Below, piece by piece: positions 8,657-17,257 of a DNA stretch of 64,000 nucleotides. This DNA is from Ruegeria faecimaris. Its GTDB lineage: Bacteria > Pseudomonadota > Alphaproteobacteria > Rhodobacterales > Rhodobacteraceae. The stretch's first letter is position 1, and every line of letters begins with the position of its first letter. Under the pieces are notes generated by a model. It had not been told where the DNA came from and did no database searches. It was given only the letters and a program-made list of their open reading frames with translations. The translations under genes and the position numbers were made by a program. The DNA lies in NCBI RefSeq assembly GCF_900182615.1, contig NZ_FXTE01000012.1, positions 44,183 to 108,182 on the forward strand, given 5' to 3'.

Positions 8657-9478
8657 ATGCGCTTATACGCGATTTGCGTCTACCTTTTTCTCTATATTCC
8701 CATCGGCATCATCGCGCTTTTCAGCTTCAATGCCGGACGACACGCAAGCCAGTTCATGGGTTTCTCGACCCAATGGTATGGCAAAGCGCTCAACAACCCA
8801 TTTGTTATGGACGCGCTCGAGACCAGTCTGCTTGCAGCATTCATAACTGCTTGCCTCGCATCCACTCTCGGAACTATGGCTGCCATCGCTTTACAAGGGG
8901 TTAAGGGATGGCTCCGAACTTTGTTCGACGCGATGATTTATGTTGCGATAATGATACCCGGTATCGTCATTGGTATCGCGACGCTCATTGCCTTGGTTAC
9001 CGTATTCGGCTGGCTTAACCCAGTTCTTGCCAGCCTATGGCCCGATGGAGCAAATCCCCCGCAACTTTCCATGGGGATGCCCACGCTTGTCGCTGCGCAC
9101 ACCATGTTCACAATGGCGCTGGTCATAATCATCGTACGTGCAAGGCTATCGGGTATGGACCGCGCGCTCATGGAAGCTTCGGCGGACCTCTTTGCGACGC
9201 CCTGGGGCACCTTTCGGCAGGTGACACTGCCGTTGATAGCCCCGGCAATTTTGGCGGGCTTCCTGCTCAGCTTCACTTTCTCATTTGATGATTTCATCAT
9301 CGCGTTCTTCGTAGCTGGCTCAGAAACAACCCTGCCAATCTACATATTCTCATCCATCCGGCGCGGCGTAACGCCCGAGATCAATGCCATAGGCACTATG
9401 GTTATGGGCGCGTCGCTCTTGCTTCTCGTTACAGCGCAACTTCTTTTGCGCCGAGGCGCCTCAAAATCGAATAGTTAA
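8657..9478 (+). CDS. ABC transporter permease (PotC-like)
   Basis: This 273-residue inner-membrane protein has about six hydrophobic segments and the coupling motif ASADLFATPWGTFRQVTLP. The gene follows the first permease after 7 nt, so the two are co-translated. It is the second half of the channel and completes the ATPase - binding protein - permease - permease set typical of PotABCD systems, with the binding-protein gene moved to second place. Confidence 0.9.
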   Translation: MRLYAICVYLFLYIPIGIIALFSFNAGRHASQFMGFSTQWYGKALNNPFVMDALETSLLAAFITACLASTLGTMAAIALQGVKGWLRTLFDAMIYVAIMIPGIVIGIATLIALVTVFGWLNPVLASLWPDGANPPQLSMGMPTLVAAHTMFTMALVIIIVRARLSGMDRALMEASADLFATPWGTFRQVTLPLIAPAILAGFLLSFTFSFDDFIIAFFVAGSETTLPIYIFSSIRRGVTPEINAIGTMVMGASLLLLVTAQLLLRRGASKSNS

Positions 9479-9496
9479 ATAAAGGAGCCAAGTGAC

Positions 9497-10255
9497 ATGC
9501 GGCTTGCAGGTAAAGTCGCGCTCGTGACGGGCGCGGGATCAGGAATTGGTCGGGCGGGTTCAATGGCAATGGCGCAAGAGGGTGCGCATGTCATGGTAAC
9601 GGATCGCGATGCAACACTTGCTGACGCCACTGTGGCCGAGATCATTGCACAGGGAAATCAAGCATCTGCCTTACAGCTTGATGTAACCGATGACGATGCC
9701 CTTACCAAAACCATAGACGAAGCAGTTAAAAACTTCGGTCGGCTTGACGTGTTGCACTCTCATGCTGGGTTACAGATCGAAGGAACGCTGGAAGAAGTGG
9801 AACCGGTTGGAATGGATGCTTCTTGGGCATTGAACGTCCGCGCCCACTTCATTGCCGCGCGTGCAGCCGTCCCCCATATGAAATCACAAGGTGGAGGCAG
9901 CGTGATCGTCACTGCTTCCAATTCTGGCGTTCAATACGACCGGGGTATGATCGCCTATGCGACCACAAAGCACGCAGCTGTTGCGATGGTCCGGCAGATG
10001 GCAGCCGATTACGCTGTCCATGCAATCCGTTTCAATGCCCTTTGTCCAGGATTTGTGGACACCCCCTTCAATGCAGGCTTCGAGAAGCAGATGGGTGGCC
10101 GTGCCAAACTGGAAAGCTACATCGAGCAGGCGATCCCTATGAGCCGGTGGGCGACAGTTGAAGAGATTGGCCATGGGATCGTCTATCTAGCTTCAGATGA
10201 ATCCGCTTTTATGACTGGGCAAGCCTTGGTTATCGATGGCGGTGAATGCATTTAG
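9497..10255 (+). CDS. Short-chain dehydrogenase/reductase
   Basis: This 252-residue cytosolic oxidoreductase has the classical SDR features. The cofactor motif TGAGSGIG is near residue 11, a catalytic Ser lies in TASNSGV, YATTK holds the catalytic Tyr and Lys, and the C-terminus is VIDGGECI. A strong ribosome site AAGGAG precedes the ATG. The gene starts 18 nt after the last permease, so it is probably in the same operon. It may oxidise the imported compound or a product of it; the substrate is unknown. Confidence 0.9.
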   Translation: MRLAGKVALVTGAGSGIGRAGSMAMAQEGAHVMVTDRDATLADATVAEIIAQGNQASALQLDVTDDDALTKTIDEAVKNFGRLDVLHSHAGLQIEGTLEEVEPVGMDASWALNVRAHFIAARAAVPHMKSQGGGSVIVTASNSGVQYDRGMIAYATTKHAAVAMVRQMAADYAVHAIRFNALCPGFVDTPFNAGFEKQMGGRAKLESYIEQAIPMSRWATVEEIGHGIVYLASDESAFMTGQALVIDGGECI

Positions 10256-10533
10256 TGATGGGTTGGACCACTCAAGAGAATGTCTATCGCCGCACTTCAT
10301 TTTTTGCGAGCACATTTCAGCCCGCTTTGGGCTCAGCTCGGCCCGATGCTCGCGCGGCAATACCGTTGTGATCGGCTGATCGAGACCGGCCATAGGAGGA
10401 TCGGGTCAAGTCTTTGATCTTGTGTCATGTCGTTCAATGCACGGACGTTGGGAAATCAGGAGCCATAGTTCGCGCTTCAGGCGGCGAAACCAGGGAGTGA
10501 GCCCAAATTGTCGAATACTGCGGAGCCGTGTTA

Positions 10534-11292
10534 ATGTCTGCATACGATGCTCTGGAAGCCAAAATGACCAAACACCCCAGTCAAGTGAACGATGAAAGAC
10601 CCGCCATTCTCTGTGTTGCAGGCTTTGGTGACAATGCGAGCATGTTTGAAGGATTGGCTGACACCCACCTCGCCAACAGCTATCGTTTGCTACCCATCAA
10701 TCTTCCGGGATTTGGCGCTCAGCCTCTGGCAAAGGCAACAACTCTTGAAGCACTTGCACAAACCGTCGCCGACAAAGCGATCAAGCACGGAGCTGAGATC
10801 ATTGTCGCTCATTCGGTTGCTTCAATCATAGCCTCCCTGGCCGCCAAAAGGGCCGACTGTCCTTTGACAACCATTATTTCTCTAGAGGGTAATATCACCG
10901 CCGAGGATGCCTATTTTTCTGGAACTGCCGCGGACTACAGTGATCCGGTTGCGTTTCGTGCAGCTTTTCTTGAGCGGCTTGATGAAATGGCGAAAACGGC
11001 ACCAATCATCCGACGGTATCGTAATGAAGTATCGAAGGCCGATACTCTGGCGCTGTGGCAACTCGGCACCGACGCACGGCATTTTTCAGCAGGCTGCGTG
11101 CCCGGCGAGCTTTTGCAAAGCGCGGCAAATGTGATTTATCTCTACAATCCTGACAACTGTCCGGACAGCACCGTCCGGTGGCTGGAAGAAAACAAGATGG
11201 ATCGGATTATTCTCGAAAACGCCACTCACTGGGCGAGCGTAGATCAGCCCAAAAGGCTTGCGGAAATGATTGCTGAGGCACTCCACCGATAG
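10534..11292 (+). CDS. Alpha/beta hydrolase
   Basis: This is a 252-residue protein with an alpha/beta-hydrolase layout. An oxyanion-region CVAGFGDNASMF lies near residue 30, the nucleophile elbow AHSVAS near residue 95, and a C-terminal ATHWASVDQP carries the probable catalytic His. The elbow has Ala where Gly is usual on both sides of the Ser, so activity should not be taken for granted. A GTG at 10528 would add two residues. It lies 278 nt after the dehydrogenase on the same strand, so it may have its own promoter. Substrate unknown. Confidence 0.75.
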   Translation: MSAYDALEAKMTKHPSQVNDERPAILCVAGFGDNASMFEGLADTHLANSYRLLPINLPGFGAQPLAKATTLEALAQTVADKAIKHGAEIIVAHSVASIIASLAAKRADCPLTTIISLEGNITAEDAYFSGTAADYSDPVAFRAAFLERLDEMAKTAPIIRRYRNEVSKADTLALWQLGTDARHFSAGCVPGELLQSAANVIYLYNPDNCPDSTVRWLEENKMDRIILENATHWASVDQPKRLAEMIAEALHR

Positions 11293-11405
11293 GCGAACGC
11301 AGCCGTTCACAATTGGATAGATGAAAGTTGGCTTTGTATTGGATTTCCGCAAGAAACGGGTCGCGGTGTCGCGGTCACGTAAGCTAATCCGTTAGGTAAT
11401 AGTTA

Positions 11406-12356
11406 GTGACGGATTCAGAAGACATGACAAACCAACCCATGCCAGCAATGGATTTAACAGCCGGCGTCATGCTGCTTTTGCTCGCCGCGGTTTGGGGCGG
11501 GTCGTTCTTTTTTGGTGAAGTAGCCCTGTCAGAGGTGCCACCACTTACAATTACATTGCACAGGGTTTTTTGGGCGGTTCCTATTCTTGCGCTAATCGTC
11601 ATATTCAAAGGACTGAGTGTTCCACGCACCCCTCGGGCATGGGGCGCTTACCTCGTAATGGGGGCGCTCAATAATGCCATTCCGTTCTCGCTGATCTTCT
11701 GGGGGCAAACGCAAATCGACAGCGGGCTGGCTTCAATCCTAAATGCAACGACAGCAATGTTTGCAGCGGTCGTGGCGGGTTTGCTTCTTAAGGACGAGCC
11801 CTTGACTCCGAAGAAGATAGCAGGTGCTGCACTGGGTATTTTGGGGGTGGCCTTCATTATGGGGCCAAGCGCATTGACCGAGTTCAATCCGAGCAATCTG
11901 GCACAGCTGGCTATTCTTGGGGCGACGCTCTCTTATGCATTTGCCGGTGTATGGGGCAGGACTGCTCTTTCGGGCCAACCACCGCTGGTGAATGCGCTTG
12001 GTATGCTGATCGGCAGCACAGTGCTTATGATCCCGATTGTTCTCGTGATGGATGGCCCCCCAAACTTGGCTCTGTCTTCTGGCGTATGGGCTGCGCTTCT
12101 TGGGATGGCCGCACTATCAACAGCACTGGCCTATGTTCTCTATTTCGCAATCCTTGCGCGCGCAGGTGCTGCCAACCTTCTTTTGGTAACCTTACTGATT
12201 CCACCGTTCGCTATCGGCCTTGGCGTTTCATTCCTGGGTGAAAAGATGGAGCCAGAGGCTTGGGTCGGGTTCGCCATCATTGCCATTGGCTTTGCTGTAA
12301 CCGACGGCCGGCTTTTCTCCCGCTTTGTCAGGCGCAAGCCCCAACAAGCAGAATGA
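11406..12356 (+). CDS. EamA/DMT-family transporter
   Basis: This 316-residue inner-membrane protein has about ten hydrophobic segments arranged as two EamA repeats. Characteristic stretches are LLAAVWGGSFFFGEVAL in the first half and IAGAALGILGVAFIMGPS in the middle. Members usually export metabolites or amino-acid-like compounds. It starts with GTG, and an ATG six codons later is possible. It is the last gene before the right copy of the 45-bp inverted repeat. A link to the upstream catabolic genes is a guess from position. Confidence 0.87.
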   Translation: MTDSEDMTNQPMPAMDLTAGVMLLLLAAVWGGSFFFGEVALSEVPPLTITLHRVFWAVPILALIVIFKGLSVPRTPRAWGAYLVMGALNNAIPFSLIFWGQTQIDSGLASILNATTAMFAAVVAGLLLKDEPLTPKKIAGAALGILGVAFIMGPSALTEFNPSNLAQLAILGATLSYAFAGVWGRTALSGQPPLVNALGMLIGSTVLMIPIVLVMDGPPNLALSSGVWAALLGMAALSTALAYVLYFAILARAGAANLLLVTLLIPPFAIGLGVSFLGEKMEPEAWVGFAIIAIGFAVTDGRLFSRFVRRKPQQAE

Positions 12357-12889
12357 GGCGCTTTCTAGAATACTATTGACCACCACATTACGGAGTGACG
12401 ATCCTCGCCGTCACCAACTGACCCGGCCAAGCGTCGGGTCTATTTTTGAGTAGCGGACACCCCCAACCCGCCAGCACCAGCGACCCCCGTCAGCCCCCGG
12501 AACGAGACTCGCCAGCGGTCGTCTCAGCACCAGTGGGCGGGTCTCTAGTGGTCTCGCAGCGGCCTCTCTAGCGGTCAGAAATGCCCCGTGCTCACTCGTC
12601 CTTTGTCCTCGTTCCGCGCTTCGCAAAATGCCCCCGAAACCGCCCCAGTTTCTCGGAGGGTATAGCCCCAAGAGCCTGTTGTCGTTCTATGATTGCGAAT
12701 TAACCATAAGCGTGCAAATTTCACTCGGTTCGTGCAAATCGACGTAAATAAGTTTGTCTACTCACACTGCATCGAAGATGCTACCACCATCTGTGCATTT
12801 CTATTGAAAGCGCAGAACACTAGTTTTCCTCAGATAATTGCTGCTGGCTTTTTGTATCGAGCCTCGGGTGGTTGATGCAAAGGCCGCTT
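12357..12889. other. Intergenic stretch containing the right inverted-repeat copy
   Basis: No gene is seen. The stretch 12480-12600 is built from short repeated elements around AGCGGTC and GTCTC (CGCCAGCGGTCGTCTCAGCA, TCTAGCGGTCAG). The 45-bp repeat sits at 12649-12693. The remainder is AT-rich and featureless. Confidence 0.5.
12649..12693 (-). repeat. 45-bp inverted repeat, right copy
   Basis: This is the reverse complement of 3496-3540 with a single mismatch. The flanking bases on the outer side do not match those of the left copy, so no target duplication is evident. Confidence 0.85.
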
Positions 12890-13294
12890 CTAGGGTTCGC
12901 TCCAGATTTGTTGGTTCCGTTCCCAGATCTTCTCGCCAATCAGGCAGTCATAGTCTGAGGGTGAGGTGTATTGCGCCTTCATAACCTCTCCTGTTGCAGG
13001 CGCTGACCCAATTTCCAGTACCAATTTTCGTCGTACGGCCTCCGCAAAGCCCTGCTAGTCAAGCACCGGGACTACGAATAAACCAGGTCCGCCTGTCACA
13101 CAGTTCTGGTAGTAGACTTCAAGATCGTCGAAGTGCCACTGACTCCCCATACCTTCTTGGGTCATCAGCGGTAACCCATTTATAATAATCGACTTCGACA
13201 ATACTGCCTCACGGGCCCGCAAAACCGGGCGGAAGTTGCGAAACATCAGCCGCGACAGCTGGTGAGGTCCAAACAAGGCCCGAAGCAAGTACAA
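12890..13294 (-). pseudogene. C-terminal relic of a DUF1194 (von Willebrand-like) protein
   Basis: The translated frame contains SKSIIINGLPLM, GMGSQWHFDDLEVYYQNC, TGGPGLFVVPV and, after an in-frame TAG, QGFAEAVRRKLVLEI. This order matches the C-terminal third of DUF1194 proteins of Rhodobacterales. The stop codon interrupts the highly conserved region, and the N-terminal metal-site part is absent. After the stop the frame stays open for another 40 codons to TAG at 12890. Both the truncation and the internal stop argue for a dead gene. The identification is from memory of the family pattern. Confidence 0.6.
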
Positions 13295-13353
13295 TCGCGG
13301 AAACCAAACCTTTCGACTGGCGCACTATTTGGGAAGCTGGTTGGAGGGTGGCA

Positions 13354-14124
13354 TCAATTGCACTGATCATACCTGTAGTCCCCGTACTCCAGCCAGTTTG
13401 CCGAGCCTTCGCTAAAAATCAGAAATTCGGACCTGTCTTCCCCAAGCAGGGCGACGACAAATCCGGCCGGTGGCTCGGAGTTTCCGAAGTAACTGTAGGC
13501 CGTCATGGCTCTGATTAACTCGCCGTTGACCGTTACTCGTGCGTCCCACTCCCCCTCCGGGTTTTCCAAAATCATGGGTTCGATCACGCGTTCTATCGCT
13601 CCGCCTCCACAATAGACGATGCCTTCGGGTGCTTCGTAGGAGGCTCCCTGGCTGGCATCCGAAGCACATTCAGAACGAAGGGACCGAATTGCCGCGCTGG
13701 AACCTTTTAAGTCGAAGATTCCATAGCTGACATCTTGATCAATCATCGACAAATTAACCGATGCATTGGCCGCAAGCTGGTCCAATACAAAACCATAGTC
13801 CTGCTGACTATTGAAACTGATCTCGACGGGATAATTGTCAACGATCTGCAACACAGCGTTTTCAGCGCCAACCTGAAATGCCCCAACCTCGGTGGTGCCG
13901 TTCTTCAAAAAACGAAAGGAAAGCCCTTGCTTCTCCGCAATGTCCTGGCTGTCCTCATATCCAGCTGGAGCAAAGCGAATACGGTTACACTGAAGCTCTA
14001 GCGTCATGTTTCCGGTCTGAATAAATGCATTGGGATTAGGCCCGGAACTGAACGACCACTCCGCCGATGCTGTGGTCGCCATTGCCATCATTAGCGTTCC
14101 AATGGAAATCGGTCTGAAACTCAT
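13354..14124 (-). CDS. Secreted protein of unknown function
   Basis: This 256-residue protein has a signal peptide MSFRPISIGTLMMAMATTASA, and the mature part begins EWSFSSGPNPNAF. It has four Cys residues in the mature chain (LQCNR, SECAS, VYCGGG and the C-terminal YDQCN), which could form two disulfides in the periplasm. I recognise no catalytic motif. The start at 14124 has GGAGAGAGAAA directly upstream; an ATG at 14160 also exists but lacks such a site. It sits 73 nt downstream of the DUF805 gene on the same strand and may be cotranscribed with it. Confidence 0.75.
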   Translation of the reverse strand: MSFRPISIGTLMMAMATTASAEWSFSSGPNPNAFIQTGNMTLELQCNRIRFAPAGYEDSQDIAEKQGLSFRFLKNGTTEVGAFQVGAENAVLQIVDNYPVEISFNSQQDYGFVLDQLAANASVNLSMIDQDVSYGIFDLKGSSAAIRSLRSECASDASQGASYEAPEGIVYCGGGAIERVIEPMILENPEGEWDARVTVNGELIRAMTAYSYFGNSEPPAGFVVALLGEDRSEFLIFSEGSANWLEYGDYRYDQCN

Positions 14125-14197
14125 TTTCTCTCTCCATGGTGTTGCGGTTTGCACTTTCATTCAGCAGAGATTCCGACCTGTTGCCCCCACAGCGAGG

Positions 14198-14713
14198 TCA
14201 GGAAGCAGGTGCGCCGTATTCGTTTGCGCCTTCTTGGGAAGGTCGTGTCAGCCACCAGATCATCAGAATGGACAGAACGAATTGCAGAATTGAGACAACG
14301 ACAATACCGGTCAAGCCCAGGACTGCCGCGGGTCCTCGCAATGCATCGGGGTTTTCGGTCCCTTGCTCCAATACCGAAAAGAACGCCACCCCACCCAGCA
14401 TAACAAAAAGCGTTGTAATGCTGAGCGCCATCGGCAGCAGCAAGTACCAACCAGGTCGTCCTGTATCATGCAGCCTCCGCCAACCGGCGGCTAGCATTGG
14501 AATGAGAACGGCCAGTTGAAAAACAGAGGACAGAACCCGAGATCCTTGGCCTGTTTCGGGGTTTGTCCCGAACAGGATCGAATCCAACCCGGCAAAAACG
14601 GCACTTACGAGAACCACAAACAAGAAGAACCACCAGTATTCTGAGCGTATAGCCCGCCCGGAGAACTGGAAGTATTTCGAGAAACACGTTTTAACTGCTT
14701 CACCGAATCCCAT
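14198..14713 (-). CDS. DUF805 membrane protein
   Basis: This 171-residue inner-membrane protein has about four hydrophobic segments. The family marks are FSGRAIRSEYWWFFLF near residue 17 and GWRRLHDTGRPGWYLLLP near residue 77. The function of DUF805 proteins is unknown. The ATG is preceded by GAAAGGAATG. The gene is transcribed towards the secreted unknown protein. Confidence 0.9.
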   Translation of the reverse strand: MGFGEAVKTCFSKYFQFSGRAIRSEYWWFFLFVVLVSAVFAGLDSILFGTNPETGQGSRVLSSVFQLAVLIPMLAAGWRRLHDTGRPGWYLLLPMALSITTLFVMLGGVAFFSVLEQGTENPDALRGPAAVLGLTGIVVVSILQFVLSILMIWWLTRPSQEGANEYGAPAS

Positions 14714-15281
14714 CTTTCATTCCTTTCTCAGTTTCTGTGCGGCCTCAAAACATTTCGCCGCTCAGGAGAACACACTCTCCCCTCTGGGGACTCCCACTTA
14801 CTTTTTTGTTTGAAAGCAGAAGCCTATCGTACGAGAGCGTAAAGAAGTTTACGCGCGGAAAAAGTATTGATTTATGAAAAAATATATTCGAACATACGAA
14901 TTCGACACAACTTTTTTTACCTCCGTTGTTGTCGCTGTCGCCCGATCTACCGGGCCCTTCCGACTGCTGGAGTGAGTGCCGGCGGTCGGAAGGCACTTCA
15001 CAATAATCTGGCTTGGGAGAACCCGATGCTCGGACTTAACGTACTCGTCCTCTCTCCCAAGTTCGCTCTAGCTTTTGCCAGTGACGTCATTCGGCCATCA
15101 CGCGTTGTTGGCGGTCTCAGTAGTCAACGTAATGTCGTTCTGCCCCACAAGCCCCCCGCGGCAAGTTTTTGGGAAAGGTAGTCAAAGGATCGAGGTGTGT
15201 TCTGTTGGCTGCACAGACGCAAAAGCTTCAAACATGCGCATCCAATTTCACAAATTTCAAAGGAACCAGAGGGAGAAGAAA
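14714..15281. other. Divergent intergenic region, AT-rich centre
   Basis: This 570-bp gap separates the divergent DUF805 and lipoprotein genes. The stretch 14800-14920 is clearly AT-rich and probably holds promoters. I see no coding frame or RNA that I can support. Confidence 0.45.
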
Positions 15282-15581
15282 ATGACTAACAAGAAGGTGA
15301 TGATCGCAGGCGCGACATGTTTCGCATTGCTTGCAGCCTGCGACGACACGAGTACGTCCAGCGCGTCCGCCGAGCTCACGCCCGCTCAGCAGGCATGTTT
15401 ACGGGATGTAGCCAACACGACAAACAATTCGCAAGTCGTGGTGCTCTCATCCGCGTTTAGCGAGGCGGGAACACAAGTCACTGTAGGCGTTGGTGAGGAT
15501 CGCGCTCCGTGGAATTGCATTGCCTACAGTGATGGCGCGACAGCTGGTATCGAGTTCCTTGGCGACGAAGGCGCATTGTAG
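15282..15581 (+). CDS. Small lipoprotein of unknown function
   Basis: This 99-residue protein has a lipoprotein signal: MTNKKVMIAGATCFALLAAC with the lipobox LAAC at about residue 20. It is therefore probably anchored in a membrane. The rest has two further Cys (QACLRD and WNCIAY) that could pair. A ribosome site GGGAGAAG precedes the ATG. A longer frame from 15075 is open but unlikely to be used. It lies 124 nt upstream of the TpsB-like gene and could belong with it. Confidence 0.7.
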   Translation: MTNKKVMIAGATCFALLAACDDTSTSSASAELTPAQQACLRDVANTTNNSQVVVLSSAFSEAGTQVTVGVGEDRAPWNCIAYSDGATAGIEFLGDEGAL

Positions 15582-15705
15582 TCTGTTCGCTGTGTATCTC
15601 GAAAGCACCAGTCGTGATCAAATTTGAATAACGGCAAGCTTAGACATTCAAACCTCGTAATAGGATTGGGTTTTAACATGCTCAATCATGCTAAGGTTGT
15701 AGAAA

Positions 15706-17250
15706 ATGCCCGTATCCAATTCGGTTGTAATTGCGATCATTTGCACTTTAGTGGCCTTTGTTGCAGTTCCAAAATACAGCATTGCCCAAACCTGGGACAT
15801 CGCATCACAGCACTCTGTCAGCGGCGTAACGGTATATGATACGGATGAGCTGTTAACGTTTGCCGGTCAGTTGGCTTTTGATCGGTCAGGGCGCATCACA
15901 GCAGTGGATGTCGCATCAACGATCACGCAGATCTACCGAGAAGACGGTTACTTCTTGGCTGAGGCCTGGCCCGGCCCCGATGGGCAGAGCATAATTGTTG
16001 ATGAAGGGCGCATTCAAACCATCGAAATTGAAGGTGTAGATACGCGCACGTTCCAAACCCTAGAGAAGATTTTTCAGCCCCTCACCACCTCCTATCCCAT
16101 AACGCTGAAACGATTTGAGCGGGCGGTTATGCTAGCCGAGGACATACCTGACTTGGAGTTGTCGACCGAACTTGATTACCCGGATCAGGCTGGTGCTCGG
16201 CTGAGAGTATTGGGAGAGCCACTGCGAAAACAAGCCGGTAGTGCGACACTCGACAACCCTCCGCGTGAGCTTGGAGAAGCGCTAAGCTTCTATGTCGTGC
16301 AAGAGTTTTATTCAACGCTGACCGTCGGGGATATGCTGCGATTTGAGGGATCAGGCAATTACAATTGGGACAAAGACGATGAGCACTCTTTATGGGGCGC
16401 TCTTACCTATCGCACGCCGCTGAACAGCAATGGTCTGTACGGTGAGATCTTCTACGGGAACATAAACGCAAAACGTGACCTCTCAGGGGACTTTGCGAGA
16501 ACAGATATTGACGGCGAGAACTTCACAGTCGCGATGGGTTACCCCGTGATCCGCGATGTGGCCCGTTATGGATATCTTCTGCTGGACTATCGCCTTTCAA
16601 AAGCGGATTCAGTCAGTGGTGGCGTTCCACTATCCAGTGACGCGAGTGTCGTTGGCCTTACATATCTTTACGGGCAAAACTATCCAAAGGGACAAGCTCT
16701 GGAAGCGGGGCTAACCTTATCTTTTGGTGACAATGACAACGACACGACAGACGCGAATTTTGATGACGGGGACTCTTCGTTCTGGCATTTGAGGGGCGGC
16801 ATCGGATATGAAAGCCCCCTACCGGGCTTATCGCCCAACACAGCTTGGCGGACAGAGATCTGGGGTCAGTACACAACAGACCGGTTACCCTCTGTCGAAG
16901 AGTACTTCCTTGGTGATCGTTATGCGTTGCGTGGATACCGCTTTGACGAAGTAGACGGTGATTCAGGGATCTCAGCAATCTTCGAAGTATCTCACTCCTA
17001 TTTCCCAAGCTCGCAGAGCGTAAATCGTCTGACGCCCTTCGCTTTTTTCGACGTTGGTTACATCTCGAATAATGATCCCGCCAGTTTCGAAGTGGGAAGT
17101 GCAACACTGGCATCGACCGGGTTGGGGCTGGACATCGAGTTTAAGCGAAACTTATTCCTATCCGGATACGTTGGCGTCCCTTTGAGAGACGGTCCTCTGA
17201 CCGACTCGGGCGACCCAGGCGCGTATCTTGCTCTGACAACAAGTTGGTGA
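15706..17250 (+). CDS. TpsB/FhaC-like outer-membrane transporter (ShlB/HecB family)
   Basis: This 514-residue protein has a signal sequence ending near SIAQ. A POTRA-type domain covers about residues 35-170 (QLAFDRSGRITAVDVAST, IIVDEGRIQTIEIEGV). It is followed by a beta-barrel rich in alternating aromatic and polar residues. The Omp85/TpsB signature LRGYRFDE occurs near residue 410, and the chain ends in an aromatic residue (LTTSW), as outer-membrane proteins do. The family exports a large partner protein through two-partner secretion. The usual partner with an N-terminal TPS domain is not seen; instead a Val-Pro-rich repeat protein starts 7 nt downstream. Length is slightly short but intact. 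Confidence 0.88.
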   Translation: MPVSNSVVIAIICTLVAFVAVPKYSIAQTWDIASQHSVSGVTVYDTDELLTFAGQLAFDRSGRITAVDVASTITQIYREDGYFLAEAWPGPDGQSIIVDEGRIQTIEIEGVDTRTFQTLEKIFQPLTTSYPITLKRFERAVMLAEDIPDLELSTELDYPDQAGARLRVLGEPLRKQAGSATLDNPPRELGEALSFYVVQEFYSTLTVGDMLRFEGSGNYNWDKDDEHSLWGALTYRTPLNSNGLYGEIFYGNINAKRDLSGDFARTDIDGENFTVAMGYPVIRDVARYGYLLLDYRLSKADSVSGGVPLSSDASVVGLTYLYGQNYPKGQALEAGLTLSFGDNDNDTTDANFDDGDSSFWHLRGGIGYESPLPGLSPNTAWRTEIWGQYTTDRLPSVEEYFLGDRYALRGYRFDEVDGDSGISAIFEVSHSYFPSSQSVNRLTPFAFFDVGYISNNDPASFEVGSATLASTGLGLDIEFKRNLFLSGYVGVPLRDGPLTDSGDPGAYLALTTSW

Positions 17251-17257
17251 GGATGTT

